From: Devosia riboflavina | GTDB taxonomy: Bacteria; Pseudomonadota; Alphaproteobacteria; Rhizobiales; Devosiaceae | NCBI RefSeq assembly: GCF_000743575.1 | Contig: NZ_JQGC01000005.1 | Location: 57,889-121,888 of the forward strand | Direction of reading: 5' to 3' | DNA length: 64,000 bases | Position numbers and translations under genes: made by a program | Notes under the pieces: generated by a model | Seen by the model: the letters and a program-made list of their open reading frames with translations, nothing else | Told to the model about the DNA's origin: nothing | Database searches by the model: none | Shown: piece after piece, positions 1-9,515 of the stretch | Layout of the letters: every line of letters begins with the position of its first letter | How positions within the stretch are numbered: the first letter of the stretch is position 1

Positions 1-1
1 C

Positions 2-595
2 GAATACATCCCGCAGCCGGAACGTCCGGTTGACCAGCCGTTCCTCCTCCCGATCGAAGACGTGTTCTCGATCTCGGGTCGTGGTACCGTGGTTACCGGT
101 CGCGTCGAACGCGGCATCGTCAAGGTTGGCGAAGAAGTCGAAATCGTCGGCATCAAGGCCACCCAGAAGACCACCGTTACCGGTGTCGAAATGTTCCGCA
201 AGCTGCTCGATTCGGGTGAAGCTGGCGACAACATCGGCGCTCTGATCCGTGGTATCGACCGCACTCAGGTTGAGCGCGGCCAGGTTCTCTGCAAGCCCGG
301 TTCCGTGACCCCGCACACCGACTTCACGGCTGAGGTCTACATCCTCACCAAGGAAGAAGGCGGCCGTCACACTCCGTTCTTCGGCAACTACCGTCCGCAG
401 TTCTACTTCCGTACCACGGACGTGACCGGTATCGTGACCCTTCCCGAAGGCACCGAAATGGTGATGCCGGGCGACAACCTGAACATCAACGTTCAGCTCA
501 TCGTTCCGATCGCCATGGAAGAGAAGCTCCGCTTCGCTATCCGTGAAGGTGGCCGTACTGTTGGTTCGGGCGTCGTCGCCACGATCCTGAAGTAA
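2..595 (+). CDS. tuf: Elongation factor Tu, 3' part (5' end outside window)
   Basis: EF-Tu is the GTPase that delivers aminoacyl-tRNA to the ribosomal A site. The window cuts the gene, so only the last 197 of about 390-396 residues are visible, beginning with [14 protein letters not shown] at the end of the G domain. Domain 2 ([18 protein letters not shown]) and domain 3 ([18 protein letters not shown], ending VVATILK) are intact. It lies upstream of rpsJ on the same strand, but a strong hairpin with a U-tract lies between them. Whether this is tufA or tufB of a duplicated pair cannot be told. Confidence 0.97.
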   Translation, partial: EYIPQPERPVDQPFLLPIEDVFSISGRGTVVTGRVERGIVKVGEEVEIVGIKATQKTTVTGVEMFRKLLDSGEAGDNIGALIRGIDRTQVERGQVLCKPGSVTPHTDFTAEVYILTKEEGGRHTPFFGNYRPQFYFRTTDVTGIVTLPEGTEMVMPGDNLNINVQLIVPIAMEEKLRFAIREGGRTVGSGVVATILK

Positions 596-610
596 GTCTG
601 TTTGAGACAT

Positions 611-645
611 TCGCGGCGCGCGATTAAGCGCGCCGCGATCTTTTT
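611..645 (+). terminator. Terminator or attenuator between tuf and rpsJ
   Basis: An 11-bp perfect stem (TCGCGGCGCGC at 611-621 with its complement at 628-638) has a 6-nt loop and is followed by TCTTTTT. This is the form of a rho-independent terminator. It ends less than 20 bp before rpsJ, so it should cut tuf transcription partly or fully, or attenuate read-through into the S10 operon. Confidence 0.75.
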
Positions 646-663
646 CCGTCAGGATTTGAGAAG

Positions 664-972
664 ATGAACGGTCAGAATATCCGCATCCGCCTCAAGGCGT
701 TTGACCATCGCGTGCTCGATACGTCGACCCGCGAGATCGTCAACACCGCAAAGCGTACGGGTGCCCAGGTTCGCGGTCCGATTCCGCTGCCGACCCGCAT
801 CGACAAGTTCACCGTCAACCGCTCGCCGCACATCGACAAGAAGGCGCGTGAGCAGTTCGAGATCCGGACCCACAAGCGTCTGCTTGACATTGTGGACCCG
901 ACCCCTCAGACGGTCGATGCACTGATGAAGCTCGATCTCGCCGCCGGCGTCGACGTCGAAATCAAGCTCTAA
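664..972 (+). CDS. rpsJ: 30S ribosomal protein S10
   Basis: uS10 (also NusE) is part of the 30S head and also binds NusB in transcription antitermination. The 102-residue product has the family's usual length and opens [19 protein letters not shown], followed by the [29 protein letters not shown] loop region seen in all S10 proteins. It is the first gene of the S10 cluster and follows the hairpin after tuf. The 87-nt spacer before rplC can fold into a hairpin, unlike the very short spacers elsewhere in this operon. Confidence 0.98.
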   Translation: MNGQNIRIRLKAFDHRVLDTSTREIVNTAKRTGAQVRGPIPLPTRIDKFTVNRSPHIDKKAREQFEIRTHKRLLDIVDPTPQTVDALMKLDLAAGVDVEIKL

Positions 973-992
973 GAATACGATAATAAGTTTCC

Positions 993-1040
993 GCGCCTGC
1001 CGCAAAAGGGGTCCTCTGAAACCATGACCCGGCAGAGCGC
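993..1040 (+). promoter_or_regulatory. Hairpin in the rpsJ-rplC spacer
   Basis: Three stacked pairings can form: GCGC 993-996 with 1037-1040, CTGCCG 997-1002 with 1030-1035 (one bulged A), and GGTC 1010-1013 with GACC 1026-1029. The element ends 19 nt before the rplC start, just upstream of its AAGAAGG ribosome binding site at about 1046-1052. A 10-codon reading frame (1024-1056, MTRQSANKKV) overlaps the hairpin and stops 3 nt before rplC. The role is unknown; an r-protein binding or attenuation site is possible. Confidence 0.5.
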
Positions 1041-1059
1041 CAACAAGAAGGTATAACCG

Positions 1060-1755
1060 ATGCGTTCTGGATTGATCGCACAGAAGCTGGGGATGACCCG
1101 CATCTTCGCCGAGGACGGCTCGCACGTTCCGGTCACGGTGCTGGCCCTGCAGAACTGCCAGGTGGTGGGTCAGCGTACCGTCGAAAAGGACGGCTATGTT
1201 GCTCTGCAGCTCGGCGCAGGCCAGGCCAAGGCCAAGAATGTCTCGAAGGCTGAGCGCGGCCAGTACGCCGTCGCCAAGGTCGAGCCGAAGCGTCACGTCG
1301 CGGAATTCCGCGTTGACGCCTCGAACCTCATCGAGGTTGGCGCCACCCTCAAGGCGGACCACTTCGCCGAGGGCCAGCTTGTCGACGTCACGGGTACGTC
1401 GATCGGTAAGGGTTTTGCCGGTGGTATGAAGCGCTGGAACTTCGGTGGTCTGCGCGCCTCCCACGGTGTGTCCGTTTCCCACCGTTCCATCGGTTCGACC
1501 GGTGGCCGTCAGGACCCGGGTAAGACCTTCAAGAACAAGAAGATGCCGGGCCACATGGGCGATCGCCGCATCACCACGCAGAACGTCAAGGTCGTCAAGA
1601 CCGACGTGGAGCGCGGTCTGCTGCTGATCCAGGGTTCGGTTCCGGGCGCCAAGGGCGCTTGGATCATGGTCAAGGACGCCGTCAAGAAGCCGGCTCCCGC
1701 GAACGTTGCCCTGCCGGGTTCGTTCGAGGCCGCTGCTGCGGGAGAAGCGAAGTAA
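1060..1755 (+). CDS. rplC: 50S ribosomal protein L3
   Basis: uL3 is an early-assembly protein that nucleates 23S rRNA folding near the peptidyl transferase centre. The 231 residues include the RNA-binding core [10 protein letters not shown] and the loop [21 protein letters not shown]151 there matches the glutamine that PrmB methylates in other bacteria. The C-terminus carries an Ala/Pro-rich extension (about residues 210-231), as is common in alphaproteobacterial L3. The stop codon is followed immediately by the rplD ATG (TAAATG), suggesting translational coupling. Confidence 0.98.
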   Translation: MRSGLIAQKLGMTRIFAEDGSHVPVTVLALQNCQVVGQRTVEKDGYVALQLGAGQAKAKNVSKAERGQYAVAKVEPKRHVAEFRVDASNLIEVGATLKADHFAEGQLVDVTGTSIGKGFAGGMKRWNFGGLRASHGVSVSHRSIGSTGGRQDPGKTFKNKKMPGHMGDRRITTQNVKVVKTDVERGLLLIQGSVPGAKGAWIMVKDAVKKPAPANVALPGSFEAAAAGEAK

Positions 1756-2373
1756 ATGGAACTCAAGGTAACCACTCTCGACGGTAAGTCCGCCGGTACG
1801 GTCGATCTCAAGGACGATGTCTTTGGTCTCGAAGTCCGCGCCGACATCCTGCACCGTATGGTTCGCTACCAGCAGCTCAAGGCAATGGCCGGCACGCACG
1901 ACGTGAAGAACCGTTCCGAAGGCGTGCGCACGGGCAAGAAGTTCAAGAAGCAGAAGGGCGGCGGCGCTCGTCACGGCGATCGCAAGGCTCCCCAGTTCCG
2001 TGGTGGTGGCCGTGCATTCGGTCCGACCCCGCGTAGCCACGCGATCGATCTTCCCAAGAAGGTCCGCGTTCTCGCTCTCAAGCACGCTCTCTCGTCCAAG
2101 GCCAAGGCTGGCTCGCTGATCGTTCTCGACAGCGTTGCTCAGGCTGAAGCCAAGACGGCTGCCCTGCGTACCACGTTCGGTAAGCTCGAATGGGCAAGCG
2201 CGCTGATCATCGATGGCGCAAACGTCGACCAGAACTTTGCTCTGGCCGCCCGCAACATCCCGAACATCGACGTGCTGCCGATCCAGGGGATCAACGTTGT
2301 TTCGATCCTGAAGCGCGACAAGCTCGTCCTGACCAAGGCAGCGCTGGAAGCGCTCGAAGCGAGGTTCGCATGA
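1756..2373 (+). CDS. rplD: 50S ribosomal protein L4
   Basis: uL4 lines the peptide exit tunnel; in enterobacteria it represses its own S10 operon, and whether it does so here is unknown. The 205-residue product shows the basic extended loop typical of L4 ([24 protein letters not shown] at about 55-78, then [13 protein letters not shown]). It starts directly after the rplC stop codon and overlaps rplW by ATGA. Confidence 0.98.
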   Translation: MELKVTTLDGKSAGTVDLKDDVFGLEVRADILHRMVRYQQLKAMAGTHDVKNRSEGVRTGKKFKKQKGGGARHGDRKAPQFRGGGRAFGPTPRSHAIDLPKKVRVLALKHALSSKAKAGSLIVLDSVAQAEAKTAALRTTFGKLEWASALIIDGANVDQNFALAARNIPNIDVLPIQGINVVSILKRDKLVLTKAALEALEARFA

Positions 2374-2663
2374 ACAAGCTTGCCGCTTACGATATCGTCC
2401 GTAACCCCGTCGTGACCGAAAAGTCGACGATGGCTTCGGAATACAACCAGGTCGTTTTCGACGTGGCGATTGATGCCAGCAAGACCGATATCAAGGCTGC
2501 CGTCGAGCAGCTCTTCTCGGTCAAGGTCAAGGCAGTGAACACCCTGGTCCGCAAGGGCAAGGTGAAGCGCTTCCGTGGCAAGGTTGGCGTCCGCAATGAC
2601 GTTAAGAAGGCCATCGTGACCCTCGTCGACGGCCAGTCGATCGATATTTCGACCGGCCTCTAA
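2370..2663 (+). CDS. rplW: 50S ribosomal protein L23
   Basis: uL23 sits at the tunnel exit and is the docking site for trigger factor and SRP. The 97-residue product ([20 protein letters not shown]) contains the conserved VTEKS and the [15 protein letters not shown] hairpin. The start at 2370 overlaps the rplD stop (ATGA). A longer in-frame reading from 2190 lies inside rplD and is not used, because L23 family members begin about here. Confidence 0.97.
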   Translation: MNKLAAYDIVRNPVVTEKSTMASEYNQVVFDVAIDASKTDIKAAVEQLFSVKVKAVNTLVRKGKVKRFRGKVGVRNDVKKAIVTLVDGQSIDISTGL

Positions 2664-2681
2664 GGGACAAGAGACAGCAAA

Positions 2682-3521
2682 ATGGCTCTAAAGACTTATA
2701 ATCCCACCTCCGAAGGCCGTCGTACCCTCATCACGACCGACCGTTCGGAACTCTGGAAGGGCTCCCCGGTCAAGTCGTTGACCGAAGGCCTCAACAAGAG
2801 CGGCGGCCGTAACAATACCGGTCGCATCACGTCCTACCACCGTGGTGGTGGTCACAAGCGCTCTTACCGCATGATCGACTTCAAGCGCGTGAAGTTCGAC
2901 GCAGTCGGGACGATTGAACGTCTCGAATACGATCCGAACCGCACCGCCTGGATCGCTCTCGTCAAGTACGAAGACGGCGAACTGGCCTACATCGTTGCTC
3001 CGCAGCGTCTGACGGCTGGCGACAAGGTTATCTCGTCGCTGAACACCGTCGACGTGAAGCCGGGCAATGCCATGCCGCTCGAGCGCATGCCGGTCGGCAC
3101 CATCGTGCACAACGTCGAACTGAAGCCCCGCAAGGGTGGCCAGGTCGCCCGTTCTGCCGGTGCCTATGCCCAGTATGTCGGTCGTGACCAGGGTTGGGCG
3201 ATCCTTCGCCTCAACTCCGGCGAACAGCGCCGCGTTCACGGCACTTGCCTCGCCACCGTCGGTGCCGTGTCCAACCAGGACCACGCCAACACCTCGCTCG
3301 GCAAGGCCGGTCGCAACCGTTGGCTCGGCAAGAAGCCGGTCAACCGCGGCGTGACCATGAACCCGGTCGACCACCCGCATGGTGGTGGTGAAGGCCGTAC
3401 CTCTGGTGGCCGTCACCCGGTTACCCCGTGGGGCAAGCCGACCAAGGGCAAGCGCACGCGTTCCAACAAGGCAACGGACCAGTTTATCGTTCGCAGCCGT
3501 CACGTGAAGAAGGGCAGGTAA
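2682..3521 (+). CDS. rplB: 50S ribosomal protein L2
   Basis: uL2 is a primary 23S-binding protein needed for subunit association and peptidyl transfer. The 279-residue product opens [20 protein letters not shown] and has the conserved C-terminal segment [22 protein letters not shown], whose histidine is implicated in peptidyl transferase function. The ribosome binding site AAGGGAC lies in the 18-nt spacer after rplW. Confidence 0.98.
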   Translation: MALKTYNPTSEGRRTLITTDRSELWKGSPVKSLTEGLNKSGGRNNTGRITSYHRGGGHKRSYRMIDFKRVKFDAVGTIERLEYDPNRTAWIALVKYEDGELAYIVAPQRLTAGDKVISSLNTVDVKPGNAMPLERMPVGTIVHNVELKPRKGGQVARSAGAYAQYVGRDQGWAILRLNSGEQRRVHGTCLATVGAVSNQDHANTSLGKAGRNRWLGKKPVNRGVTMNPVDHPHGGGEGRTSGGRHPVTPWGKPTKGKRTRSNKATDQFIVRSRHVKKGR

Positions 3522-3524
3522 GTC

Positions 3525-3803
3525 ATGACCCGTTCAGTTTGGAAGGGGCCGTTTGTCGACGGCTACATGCTCAAGAAGGCCGAGAAGGCCCAGAGCTCGG
3601 GCCGCAACGATGTGATCAAGATCTGGTCGCGTCGTTCGACGATCCTGCCGCAGTTTGTCGGCATCACGTTCGGCGTGCACAACGGCCAGAAGCATGTTCC
3701 GGTGTCCGTCACCGAAGACATGATCGGTCACAAGTTTGGCGAGTTCGCCCCGACCCGTACCTACTACGGTCACGCGGCCGACAAGAAGGCCAAGAGGAAG
3801 TAA
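3525..3803 (+). CDS. rpsS: 30S ribosomal protein S19
   Basis: uS19 lies in the 30S head next to S13 and contacts A-site tRNA. The 92 residues begin [20 protein letters not shown], the family signature, and include the conserved [21 protein letters not shown] and [12 protein letters not shown]. It begins 3 nt after the rplB stop, so the two are probably coupled in translation. Confidence 0.98.
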   Translation: MTRSVWKGPFVDGYMLKKAEKAQSSGRNDVIKIWSRRSTILPQFVGITFGVHNGQKHVPVSVTEDMIGHKFGEFAPTRTYYGHAADKKAKRK

Positions 3804-3804
3804 G

Positions 3805-4185
3805 ATGAGCAAGCCAAAGACTGAGCGCGCTCTCAAAGACAACGAGGCAAAGGCTGTCCTGCGCATGCTGCGCATCAGCCCTCAGAAGCTGAACCTCGTC
3901 GCGCAGTTGATCCGTGGCAAGAAGGTTGAGAAGGCCCTGGCCGATCTCGAATTCAGCCACAAGCGCATCTCCGGCCAGGTGAAGAAGGTGCTCGAGAGCG
4001 CCATCGCCAATGCCGAGAATAACCATGGCCTCGACACCGACGCTCTCGTCGTTGCTGAAGCTTTCGTCGGCAACTCGCTGGTCATGAAGCGTTTCATGGC
4101 CCGCGGTCGCGGTAAGTCGGCTCGTGTCGAGAAGCCATTCTCGCATCTGACGATCATCGTCCGGCAAGTTGAGGAGGCCGCATAA
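3805..4185 (+). CDS. rplV: 50S ribosomal protein L22
   Basis: uL22 lines the exit tunnel beside L4, and mutations in its loop give macrolide resistance in other bacteria. The 126-residue product starts [20 protein letters not shown] and carries the tunnel beta-hairpin ([20 protein letters not shown] near the C-terminus). The ATG at 3805 follows the rpsS stop by one base; an upstream in-frame start lies inside rpsS and is rejected. The stop overlaps the rpsC start (TAATG). Confidence 0.97.
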   Translation: MSKPKTERALKDNEAKAVLRMLRISPQKLNLVAQLIRGKKVEKALADLEFSHKRISGQVKKVLESAIANAENNHGLDTDALVVAEAFVGNSLVMKRFMARGRGKSARVEKPFSHLTIIVRQVEEAA

Positions 4186-4925
4186 TGGGCCAGAAGATCA
4201 ATCCCATTGGCTTCCGCCTGGGCATCAACCGCACCTGGGATAGCCGCTGGTTCGCCAACAAGGGCGAATACGGCACGCTGCTCCAGGAAGACCTGAAGAT
4301 CCGCACCACTCTGATGAAGGATCTGAAGGCTGCTGCCGTTTCCAAGATCGTCATCGAGCGTCCGCACCGCAAGTGCCGCGTGTCGATCCACACTGCCCGT
4401 CCGGGCATCGTGATCGGCAAGAAGGGCGCTGACATCGACAAGATCCGCGCCAAGGTCAAGAAGTTCACCGACTCTGAAGTGCACATCAACATCGTTGAAG
4501 TGCGCAAGCCGGAAACCGACGCGACCCTCGTTGCCCAGGGCATTGCCCAGCAGCTCGAACGCCGCGTTGCCTTCCGTCGTGCCATGAAGCGTGCAGTGCA
4601 GACTGCAATCCGCATGGGCGCCGGCGGTATCCGCGTCAACGTTGGTGGCCGTCTCGGTGGTGCCGACATCGCTCGTACCGAATGGTACCGCGAAGGCCGC
4701 GTGCCGCTGCACACCCTGCGTGCTGATATCGACTACGGTACGGCTGAAGCTGAAACCACGTACGGCATCATCGGCATCAAGGTCTGGGTCTTCAAGGGTG
4801 AAGTCCTCGAGCACGATCCGTCCGCCCATGAGCGTCGCGCCACCGAAGGTGGTAGCGAAGGTGGCCAGCGTTCCGAGCGCGAACCGCGTCGTGAACGCGG
4901 CGACCGCGATCGCGAACGCGCATAA
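4185..4925 (+). CDS. rpsC: 30S ribosomal protein S3
   Basis: uS3 forms the mRNA entry pore with S4 and S5 and has mRNA helicase activity. The 246-residue product has an N-terminal KH domain with [18 protein letters not shown] (about residues 69-86) and the S3 C-terminal domain ([19 protein letters not shown]). The end is a hydrophilic Arg/Glu-rich tail (about residues 215-246), a low-complexity extension common in alphaproteobacterial S3. The start overlaps the rplV stop. Confidence 0.98.
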   Translation: MGQKINPIGFRLGINRTWDSRWFANKGEYGTLLQEDLKIRTTLMKDLKAAAVSKIVIERPHRKCRVSIHTARPGIVIGKKGADIDKIRAKVKKFTDSEVHINIVEVRKPETDATLVAQGIAQQLERRVAFRRAMKRAVQTAIRMGAGGIRVNVGGRLGGADIARTEWYREGRVPLHTLRADIDYGTAEAETTYGIIGIKVWVFKGEVLEHDPSAHERRATEGGSEGGQRSEREPRRERGDRDRERA

Positions 4926-4940
4926 GAAGGTTGAACAATT

Positions 4941-5354
4941 ATGCTGCAACCGAAGCGTACTAAGTTCCGTAAGGCCCACAAGGGCCGCATCCATGGCCTG
5001 GCCAAGGGTGGTACTGATCTGGCATTCGGCTCCTACGCACTCAAGGCTACTGAGCCGGAACGCGTTACCGCCCGTCAGATCGAAGCAGCCCGTCGCGCGA
5101 TCACTCGCGAGATGAAGCGCCAGGGCCGCGTGTGGATCCGGATTTTCCCGGATCTTCCGGTCTCCAAGAAGCCGACCGAAGTCCGTATGGGTAAGGGTAA
5201 GGGCTCCGTGGAATACTGGGCAGCGCGCGTAAAGCCGGGTCGCATCGTTTTTGAGATTGACGGCGTACCCGAAGACGTTGCAAAGGAGGCGCTTCGCCTC
5301 GGAGCAATGAAGTTGCCGATCACCACGCGCATCGTTACGCGCATTGTCGACTAA
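4941..5354 (+). CDS. rplP: 50S ribosomal protein L16
   Basis: uL16 contacts A-site tRNA and organises the central protuberance. The 137-residue product begins [19 protein letters not shown] and has the conserved [25 protein letters not shown] and [18 protein letters not shown] segments. It lies 15 nt after rpsC and 11 nt before rpmC. Confidence 0.98.
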   Translation: MLQPKRTKFRKAHKGRIHGLAKGGTDLAFGSYALKATEPERVTARQIEAARRAITREMKRQGRVWIRIFPDLPVSKKPTEVRMGKGKGSVEYWAARVKPGRIVFEIDGVPEDVAKEALRLGAMKLPITTRIVTRIVD

Positions 5355-5365
5355 GGAACACGAGC

Positions 5366-5560
5366 ATGAAAGCCAGTGATGTGCGGAGCAAAACCGCAGA
5401 CGAACTGAAAGATCAGCTCGTCGACCTGAAGAAAGAACAGTTTAACCTGCGTTTCCAGCGCGCTACCCAGCAGTTGGAAAAGCCGGCCCGGGTCAAGGAA
5501 GTCCGCCGCGACATCGCGCGGATCAAGACGATCCTCGGCCAAAAGAACGCAGCTAAGTAA
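5366..5560 (+). CDS. rpmC: 50S ribosomal protein L29
   Basis: uL29 lies at the tunnel exit beside L23 and contributes to the trigger factor and SRP docking surface. The 64-residue product is the usual two-helix hairpin ([20 protein letters not shown] ... [20 protein letters not shown]). A ribosome binding site AAGGA sits 7 nt upstream of the ATG. Confidence 0.97.
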   Translation: MKASDVRSKTADELKDQLVDLKKEQFNLRFQRATQQLEKPARVKEVRRDIARIKTILGQKNAAK

Positions 5561-5572
5561 GGAATAAAACCC

Positions 5573-5806
5573 ATGCCAAAGCGCGTTTTGCAGGGGACTG
5601 TTGTCTCCGACGCTAACGAAAAGACGATCGTCGTCCGCGTCGAGCGCCGTTTCACGCACCCCCTTCTGAAGAAGACAGTGCGTCGTTCCAAGAAGTACCA
5701 CGCCCACGATGAAGCTAATGTGGCTAAAGTCGGTGATGTGGTGTGGATCGAAGAGACCGCGCCGATCAGCAAGAACAAGCGCTGGACGCTTGTTCCGTCT
5801 GCGTAA
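5573..5806 (+). CDS. rpsQ: 30S ribosomal protein S17
   Basis: uS17 is a primary 16S-binding protein of the 30S body with an OB fold. The 77-residue product shows the family motifs [20 protein letters not shown] and [12 protein letters not shown]. It is 12 nt after rpmC with an AAGGA ribosome binding site. A 67-nt spacer follows before rplN. Confidence 0.97.
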   Translation: MPKRVLQGTVVSDANEKTIVVRVERRFTHPLLKKTVRRSKKYHAHDEANVAKVGDVVWIEETAPISKNKRWTLVPSA

Positions 5807-5873
5807 GAGAAATTGAAATTAGGTCGGCGAGCCGGATGACGGTGCAGCCGGTTCAACTAGAAGGCATCCAGTT

Positions 5874-6242
5874 ATGATCCAGATGCAGTCCAATCTCGAC
5901 GTCGCGGACAACTCCGGCGCTCGTCGTGTCATGTGCATCAAGGTGCTGGGCGGTTCGCATCGCAAATACGCCTCGGTCGGCGACATTATTGTCGTTTCGG
6001 TCAAGGACGCTATTCCGCGTGGCCGCGTTAAGAAGGGCCAGGTTATGAAGGCTGTGGTCGTTCGCACCGCAACCGACATCCGTCGCCCCGATGGCACCGT
6101 CATCCGTTTTGACAAGAACGCCGCGGTTCTGATCAACAATCAGAAAGAGCCGATCGGCACCCGTATCTTCGGACCGGTTCCGCGCGAACTCCGCGCTCGC
6201 AACCACATGAAGATCATCTCGCTCGCCCCAGAGGTGCTATAA
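5874..6242 (+). CDS. rplN: 50S ribosomal protein L14
   Basis: uL14 lies at the subunit interface, forms bridge B8 and is the binding site of the silencing factor RsfS. The 122-residue product is full length, [20 protein letters not shown] to the conserved [23 protein letters not shown] end. Its last base is the A of the rplX start codon (TAATG overlap). Confidence 0.98.
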   Translation: MIQMQSNLDVADNSGARRVMCIKVLGGSHRKYASVGDIIVVSVKDAIPRGRVKKGQVMKAVVVRTATDIRRPDGTVIRFDKNAAVLINNQKEPIGTRIFGPVPRELRARNHMKIISLAPEVL

Positions 6243-6553
6243 TGGCCTCCAAGATCAAGAAGGGCGATAAAGTCGTCGTCCTGGCCGGCAAGGACAAGGG
6301 CAAGACCGGTCAGGTCCTGTCCATCATCCCGACCGAAACCAAGGCGCTTGTCCAGGGTATCAACCTTGTGCGCAAGCATCAGAAGCAGACTGCCTCGCAG
6401 GACGCCGGTATCTTCACCAAGGAAGCGCCGATCCACCTGTCGAACCTGGCCGTTGCTGACAAGGCTGGCAAGCCGACTCGCGTCGGTTTCCAGATCAAGG
6501 ACGGCGTGAAGACCCGCGTCGCCAAGTCGACCGGAGACCAGATCGATGGCTGA
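6242..6553 (+). CDS. rplX: 50S ribosomal protein L24
   Basis: uL24 initiates 50S assembly. The 103-residue product begins with the KOW motif ([23 protein letters not shown], about residues 4-26). Its 3' end overlaps the rplE start by 8 bp. In E. coli, S8 represses the spc genes by binding near this junction; I see no obvious copy of that site here. Confidence 0.97.
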   Translation: MASKIKKGDKVVVLAGKDKGKTGQVLSIIPTETKALVQGINLVRKHQKQTASQDAGIFTKEAPIHLSNLAVADKAGKPTRVGFQIKDGVKTRVAKSTGDQIDG

Positions 6554-7103
6554 GACCGTCTACATCCCGCGCCTGCGCACCTACTATGACGAGACCATCA
6601 AGGCCGAACTGACCAAGCAGTTCGAGTACAAGAACGTCATGGAGCTGCCCAAGCTCGACAAGATCGTCCTGAACATGGGCGTTGGCGAAGCTGTCAACGA
6701 CACCAAGAAGGTCAAGTCGGCTGCTGCCGAGCTGGAAAAGATCGCTGGCCAGAAGCCGGTTATCACGCACGCTCGCAAGTCGATCGCCGGCTTCAAGGTC
6801 CGTGAAGAAATGCCGCTCGGCGTAAAGGTTACGCTGCGCAAGACCCGCATGTACGAGTTCCTGGATCGTCTGGTGAACATCGCACTGCCGCGCGTCCGCG
6901 ACTTCCGTGGCCTGAACCCGAACTCCTTCGACGGCCGTGGCAACTATGCCATGGGCATCAAGGAACACATCATTTTCCCCGAGATCAACTATGATCAGAT
7001 CGATCAGGTCTGGGGCATGGATATCGTGATCGCCACGACGGCCAAGACGGATGATGAAGCTCGTGCTCTGCTGCGCGCTTTCAACTTCCCGTTCCGCCAG
7101 TAA
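6546..7103 (+). CDS. rplE: 50S ribosomal protein L5
   Basis: uL5 binds 5S rRNA and contacts P-site tRNA. The 185-residue product ([20 protein letters not shown]) has the signature [19 protein letters not shown], the [22 protein letters not shown] segment and the C-terminal [18 protein letters not shown]. It overlaps rplX by 8 bp, so translation is probably coupled. Confidence 0.98.
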   Translation: MAETVYIPRLRTYYDETIKAELTKQFEYKNVMELPKLDKIVLNMGVGEAVNDTKKVKSAAAELEKIAGQKPVITHARKSIAGFKVREEMPLGVKVTLRKTRMYEFLDRLVNIALPRVRDFRGLNPNSFDGRGNYAMGIKEHIIFPEINYDQIDQVWGMDIVIATTAKTDDEARALLRAFNFPFRQ

Positions 7104-7133
7104 GCGGGCAGGGAAGGGATAAAGGATCAGAAC

Positions 7134-7439
7134 ATGGCAAAGACCAGTTCCATCGAAAAGAACAACAAGCGCGCCAAGCTCGCTAAGCAGTATGCCGAAA
7201 AGCGCGCTGCTCTGAAGGCTACCGTCAAGGACCAGGGCGTGTCGATCGAAGAGCGCTTCAAGGCCACCCTCAAGCTGGCCGAGCTGCCGCGCAACTCCGC
7301 AAAGGTTCGCGTTCGCAACCGTTGCGAAGTGTCCGGTCGCCCGCGTGGTTACTATCGCAAGCTCAAGATGAGCCGTATCGCCCTGCGTCAGCTGGGCAAC
7401 CTGGGTCAGATCCCGGGTCTGGTTAAGTCGAGCTGGTAA
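7134..7439 (+). CDS. rpsN: 30S ribosomal protein S14
   Basis: uS14 binds 16S rRNA in the 30S head. At 101 residues this is the long form; the second half has [20 protein letters not shown] with a single Cys rather than the CxxC pairs of the zinc-binding form, so it should not need zinc. An AAGGGATAAAGGATC ribosome binding region precedes the ATG. Confidence 0.98.
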   Translation: MAKTSSIEKNNKRAKLAKQYAEKRAALKATVKDQGVSIEERFKATLKLAELPRNSAKVRVRNRCEVSGRPRGYYRKLKMSRIALRQLGNLGQIPGLVKSSW

Positions 7440-7451
7440 GGAGAGACATAA

Positions 7452-7850
7452 ATGAGCTTTTCCGATCCCATCGGCGATATGCTGACCCGCATCCGCAACG
7501 CTCAGGAGCGTCGCAAGAATACCGTTTCGACGCCGGCCTCGACCCTTCGTGGTCGCGTGCTGGACGTTCTCCAGTCCGAGGGTTTCATCCGCGGCTACTC
7601 GGAGACCAAGTTCGAGAACGGCGCTGCCGAATACGAAATCGAACTGAAGTATTCGGACAATGAAGGCGTGATCCGCACCATCGAGCGCGTTTCCCGTCCC
7701 GGCCGCCGCGTGTACGCGTCGGTCAAGAATATTCCTCAGGTGGCTAACGGCCTCGGTGTTTCGATCCTCTCCACCCCCAAGGGTGTGATGGCCGATCACG
7801 AAGCCAAGGCCGCTAACGTTGGTGGCGAGGTACTCTGCCGCGTCTTCTAA
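7452..7850 (+). CDS. rpsH: 30S ribosomal protein S8
   Basis: uS8 is a primary 16S binder and the autogenous repressor of the spc operon in E. coli. The 132-residue product opens [20 protein letters not shown] and ends with the conserved [19 protein letters not shown] and GGEVLCRVF. It is followed by a 182-nt spacer rich in alternative hairpins, which is very long for this position in the operon. Confidence 0.98.
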   Translation: MSFSDPIGDMLTRIRNAQERRKNTVSTPASTLRGRVLDVLQSEGFIRGYSETKFENGAAEYEIELKYSDNEGVIRTIERVSRPGRRVYASVKNIPQVANGLGVSILSTPKGVMADHEAKAANVGGEVLCRVF

Positions 7851-7876
7851 TGCGTGTGGGCCCGAAGCTCATTGAA

Positions 7877-8006
7877 GCACTTCAAGGCAAGTGAAACCCA
7901 CTTTCCTGTTGTAAGTGCGGCAAAAACTGATAGGAGCGCGATCAACGTTTCTCGGAAACGCTGATCGGCTCCGTTTTCGGGCACTTTCACGCGCATTGGC
8001 TGCGCG
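7877..8006 (+). promoter_or_regulatory. Structured spacer between rpsH and rplF
   Basis: The spacer can fold into a long interrupted hairpin: AAGTGC 7913-7918 with 7981-7986, AAAAC 7923-7927 with 7973-7977, GGAGC 7933-7937 with 7968-7972, GATCA 7940-7944 with 7962-7966, and CGTTTC 7946-7951 with 7955-7960 (loop TCG). Upstream, CACTT (7878-7882), AAGTG (7889-7893) and CACTT (7899-7903) could pair with each other or compete with the long hairpin. A separate 6-bp hairpin (7990-7995 with 8001-8006) precedes the rplF ribosome binding site. The function is unknown. Confidence 0.6.
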
Positions 8007-8032
8007 GTAAGACGATTACTCAAGGATATAGA

Positions 8033-8566
8033 ATGTCACGTACTGGCAAGAAACCGGTGGCCCCGGTTAATGGCGTTACGGTCACGATCAATGGTCGTGA
8101 CGTGTCCGCCAAGGGCCCGAAGGGCGAGCTGAGCCTCACGCTCATGGATATCGTCAATGTCGAGCAGGGTTCCGACGGCATCGTCGTCACCCCGGCCAAC
8201 GACACCCGTGAGGCACGTGCTGCCTGGGGCACCACCCGCGCGCTGATCCAGAACATGGTCACCGGGGTGAGCGCTGGTTTCGAAAAGAAGCTGGCCATTC
8301 AGGGCGTCGGCTATCGCGCCGCGCTGCAGGGCAAGGACGTCAAGCTCTCGCTCGGTTTCAGCCACGAAGTGATCTATGCGGCTCCCAAGGGTATTACCCT
8401 GGCCGTGCCGGCTCCGACGGAAATCGTCATCACCGGCATTGATAAGCAGCAGGTCGGTCAGGTCGCTGCGGAGATCCGCGGCTGGCGTCCCCCCGAGCCC
8501 TACAAGGGCAAGGGCGTGCGTTACGCCAACGAGCAGGTCTTCCGCAAAGAAGGCAAGAAGAAGTAA
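8033..8566 (+). CDS. rplF: 50S ribosomal protein L6
   Basis: uL6 binds 23S rRNA near the sarcin-ricin loop and the factor-binding site. The 177-residue product starts [20 protein letters not shown] and ends with the family signature [22 protein letters not shown]. The AAGGATATAGA ribosome binding site follows directly on the structured spacer. Confidence 0.98.
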   Translation: MSRTGKKPVAPVNGVTVTINGRDVSAKGPKGELSLTLMDIVNVEQGSDGIVVTPANDTREARAAWGTTRALIQNMVTGVSAGFEKKLAIQGVGYRAALQGKDVKLSLGFSHEVIYAAPKGITLAVPAPTEIVITGIDKQQVGQVAAEIRGWRPPEPYKGKGVRYANEQVFRKEGKKK

Positions 8567-8578
8567 GGAGCGCCACCT

Positions 8579-8941
8579 ATGGCTATCAGTGCAAAAGGTG
8601 CAGACCGCCGCAAGGCTCGTGTCCGCAAGGCGCTCAAGGCTCGTGCCTTCGGTCGCGCCCGTCTCAGCGTTTTCCGCTCGGACAAGAATATCTATGCCCA
8701 GATCATCGACGACGCGAACGGTCGTACGCTGGCAGCGGCTTCCACCCTCGAGAAGGACGTGCGCAGCTCGATCAAGAGCGGCGGTACCTCCGAGGCGGCT
8801 GCCGTCGTTGGCAAGCTGATCGCCGAGCGCGGTGTGAAGGCTGGTGTTGCCGAAGTGATCTTCGATCGCGGCGCTTACATTTATCACGGCCGCGTTAAGG
8901 CCCTTGCAGATGCTGCCCGTGAGGGCGGTCTGCAGTTCTAA
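8579..8941 (+). CDS. rplR: 50S ribosomal protein L18
   Basis: uL18 brings 5S rRNA to the 50S subunit with L5. The 120-residue product includes [32 protein letters not shown] and ends [19 protein letters not shown], both typical of the family. A strong AAGGAG ribosome binding site lies in the 12-nt spacer after rplF. Confidence 0.98.
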   Translation: MAISAKGADRRKARVRKALKARAFGRARLSVFRSDKNIYAQIIDDANGRTLAAASTLEKDVRSSIKSGGTSEAAAVVGKLIAERGVKAGVAEVIFDRGAYIYHGRVKALADAAREGGLQF

Positions 8942-8961
8942 CAGCGGCGAGGAAAAACATT

Positions 8962-9495
8962 ATGAGCAGAGACGTTCAAGAGCGCGAAAGCGAGTTCGTC
9001 GATCGCCTGGTCCACATCAACCGTGTGGCCAAGGTTGTGAAGGGCGGCAAGCGCTTTGGTTTCGCAGCCCTCGTCGTTGTGGGTGACCAGAAGGGGCGCG
9101 TCGGTTTCGGTCACGGCAAGGCCCGTGAAGTTCCCGAGGCAATCCGCAAGGCAACGGAACAGGCCAAGCGCCAGATGATCCGCGTGCCGCTGCGCGACGC
9201 CCGCACCTTGCACCACGACATCACCGGCCGCCATGGCGCCGGCAAGGTCGTGCTGCGTGCAGCCGTTCCGGGTACCGGTATCATCGCCGGTGGTCCGATG
9301 CGCGCCGTCTTCGAAACCCTGGGCATCAACGACATCGTCGCCAAGTCCACCGGTACTTCGAACCCCTACAACATGGTCCGTGCGACCTTTGACGCCCTCA
9401 AGCGTGTTGACAGCCCCCGTGCTGTTGCCGCTCGTCGTGGCCTCAAGGTCTCCGAACTGCAGGCTCGCCGTGGCGAGACTGCTGTCGAAGCCTGA
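8962..9495 (+). CDS. rpsE: 30S ribosomal protein S5
   Basis: uS5 contributes to decoding fidelity and the mRNA entry channel, and its loop is the site of spectinomycin resistance mutations. The 177-residue product has the dsRBD-like N-terminal domain ([20 protein letters not shown]) and the conserved [29 protein letters not shown]. The loop residues shown (VVKGGKRF) look wild type. Confidence 0.98.
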   Translation: MSRDVQERESEFVDRLVHINRVAKVVKGGKRFGFAALVVVGDQKGRVGFGHGKAREVPEAIRKATEQAKRQMIRVPLRDARTLHHDITGRHGAGKVVLRAAVPGTGIIAGGPMRAVFETLGINDIVAKSTGTSNPYNMVRATFDALKRVDSPRAVAARRGLKVSELQARRGETAVEA

Positions 9496-9515
9496 TAGGG
9501 CTCGGGAGAAGACAC

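Noticed and set aside
1024..1056. 10-codon frame MTRQSANKKV as a protein gene
   Set aside because: Its own ribosome binding site is weak and poorly spaced; it is treated as part of the rpsJ-rplC leader and not as a gene.
649..2085. 478-codon open frame on the minus strand across rpsJ-rplD
   Set aside because: It mirrors strongly conserved ribosomal genes in a GC-rich genome; its product is low-complexity and matches no family. Similar mirror frames cover most of 1-15 kb.
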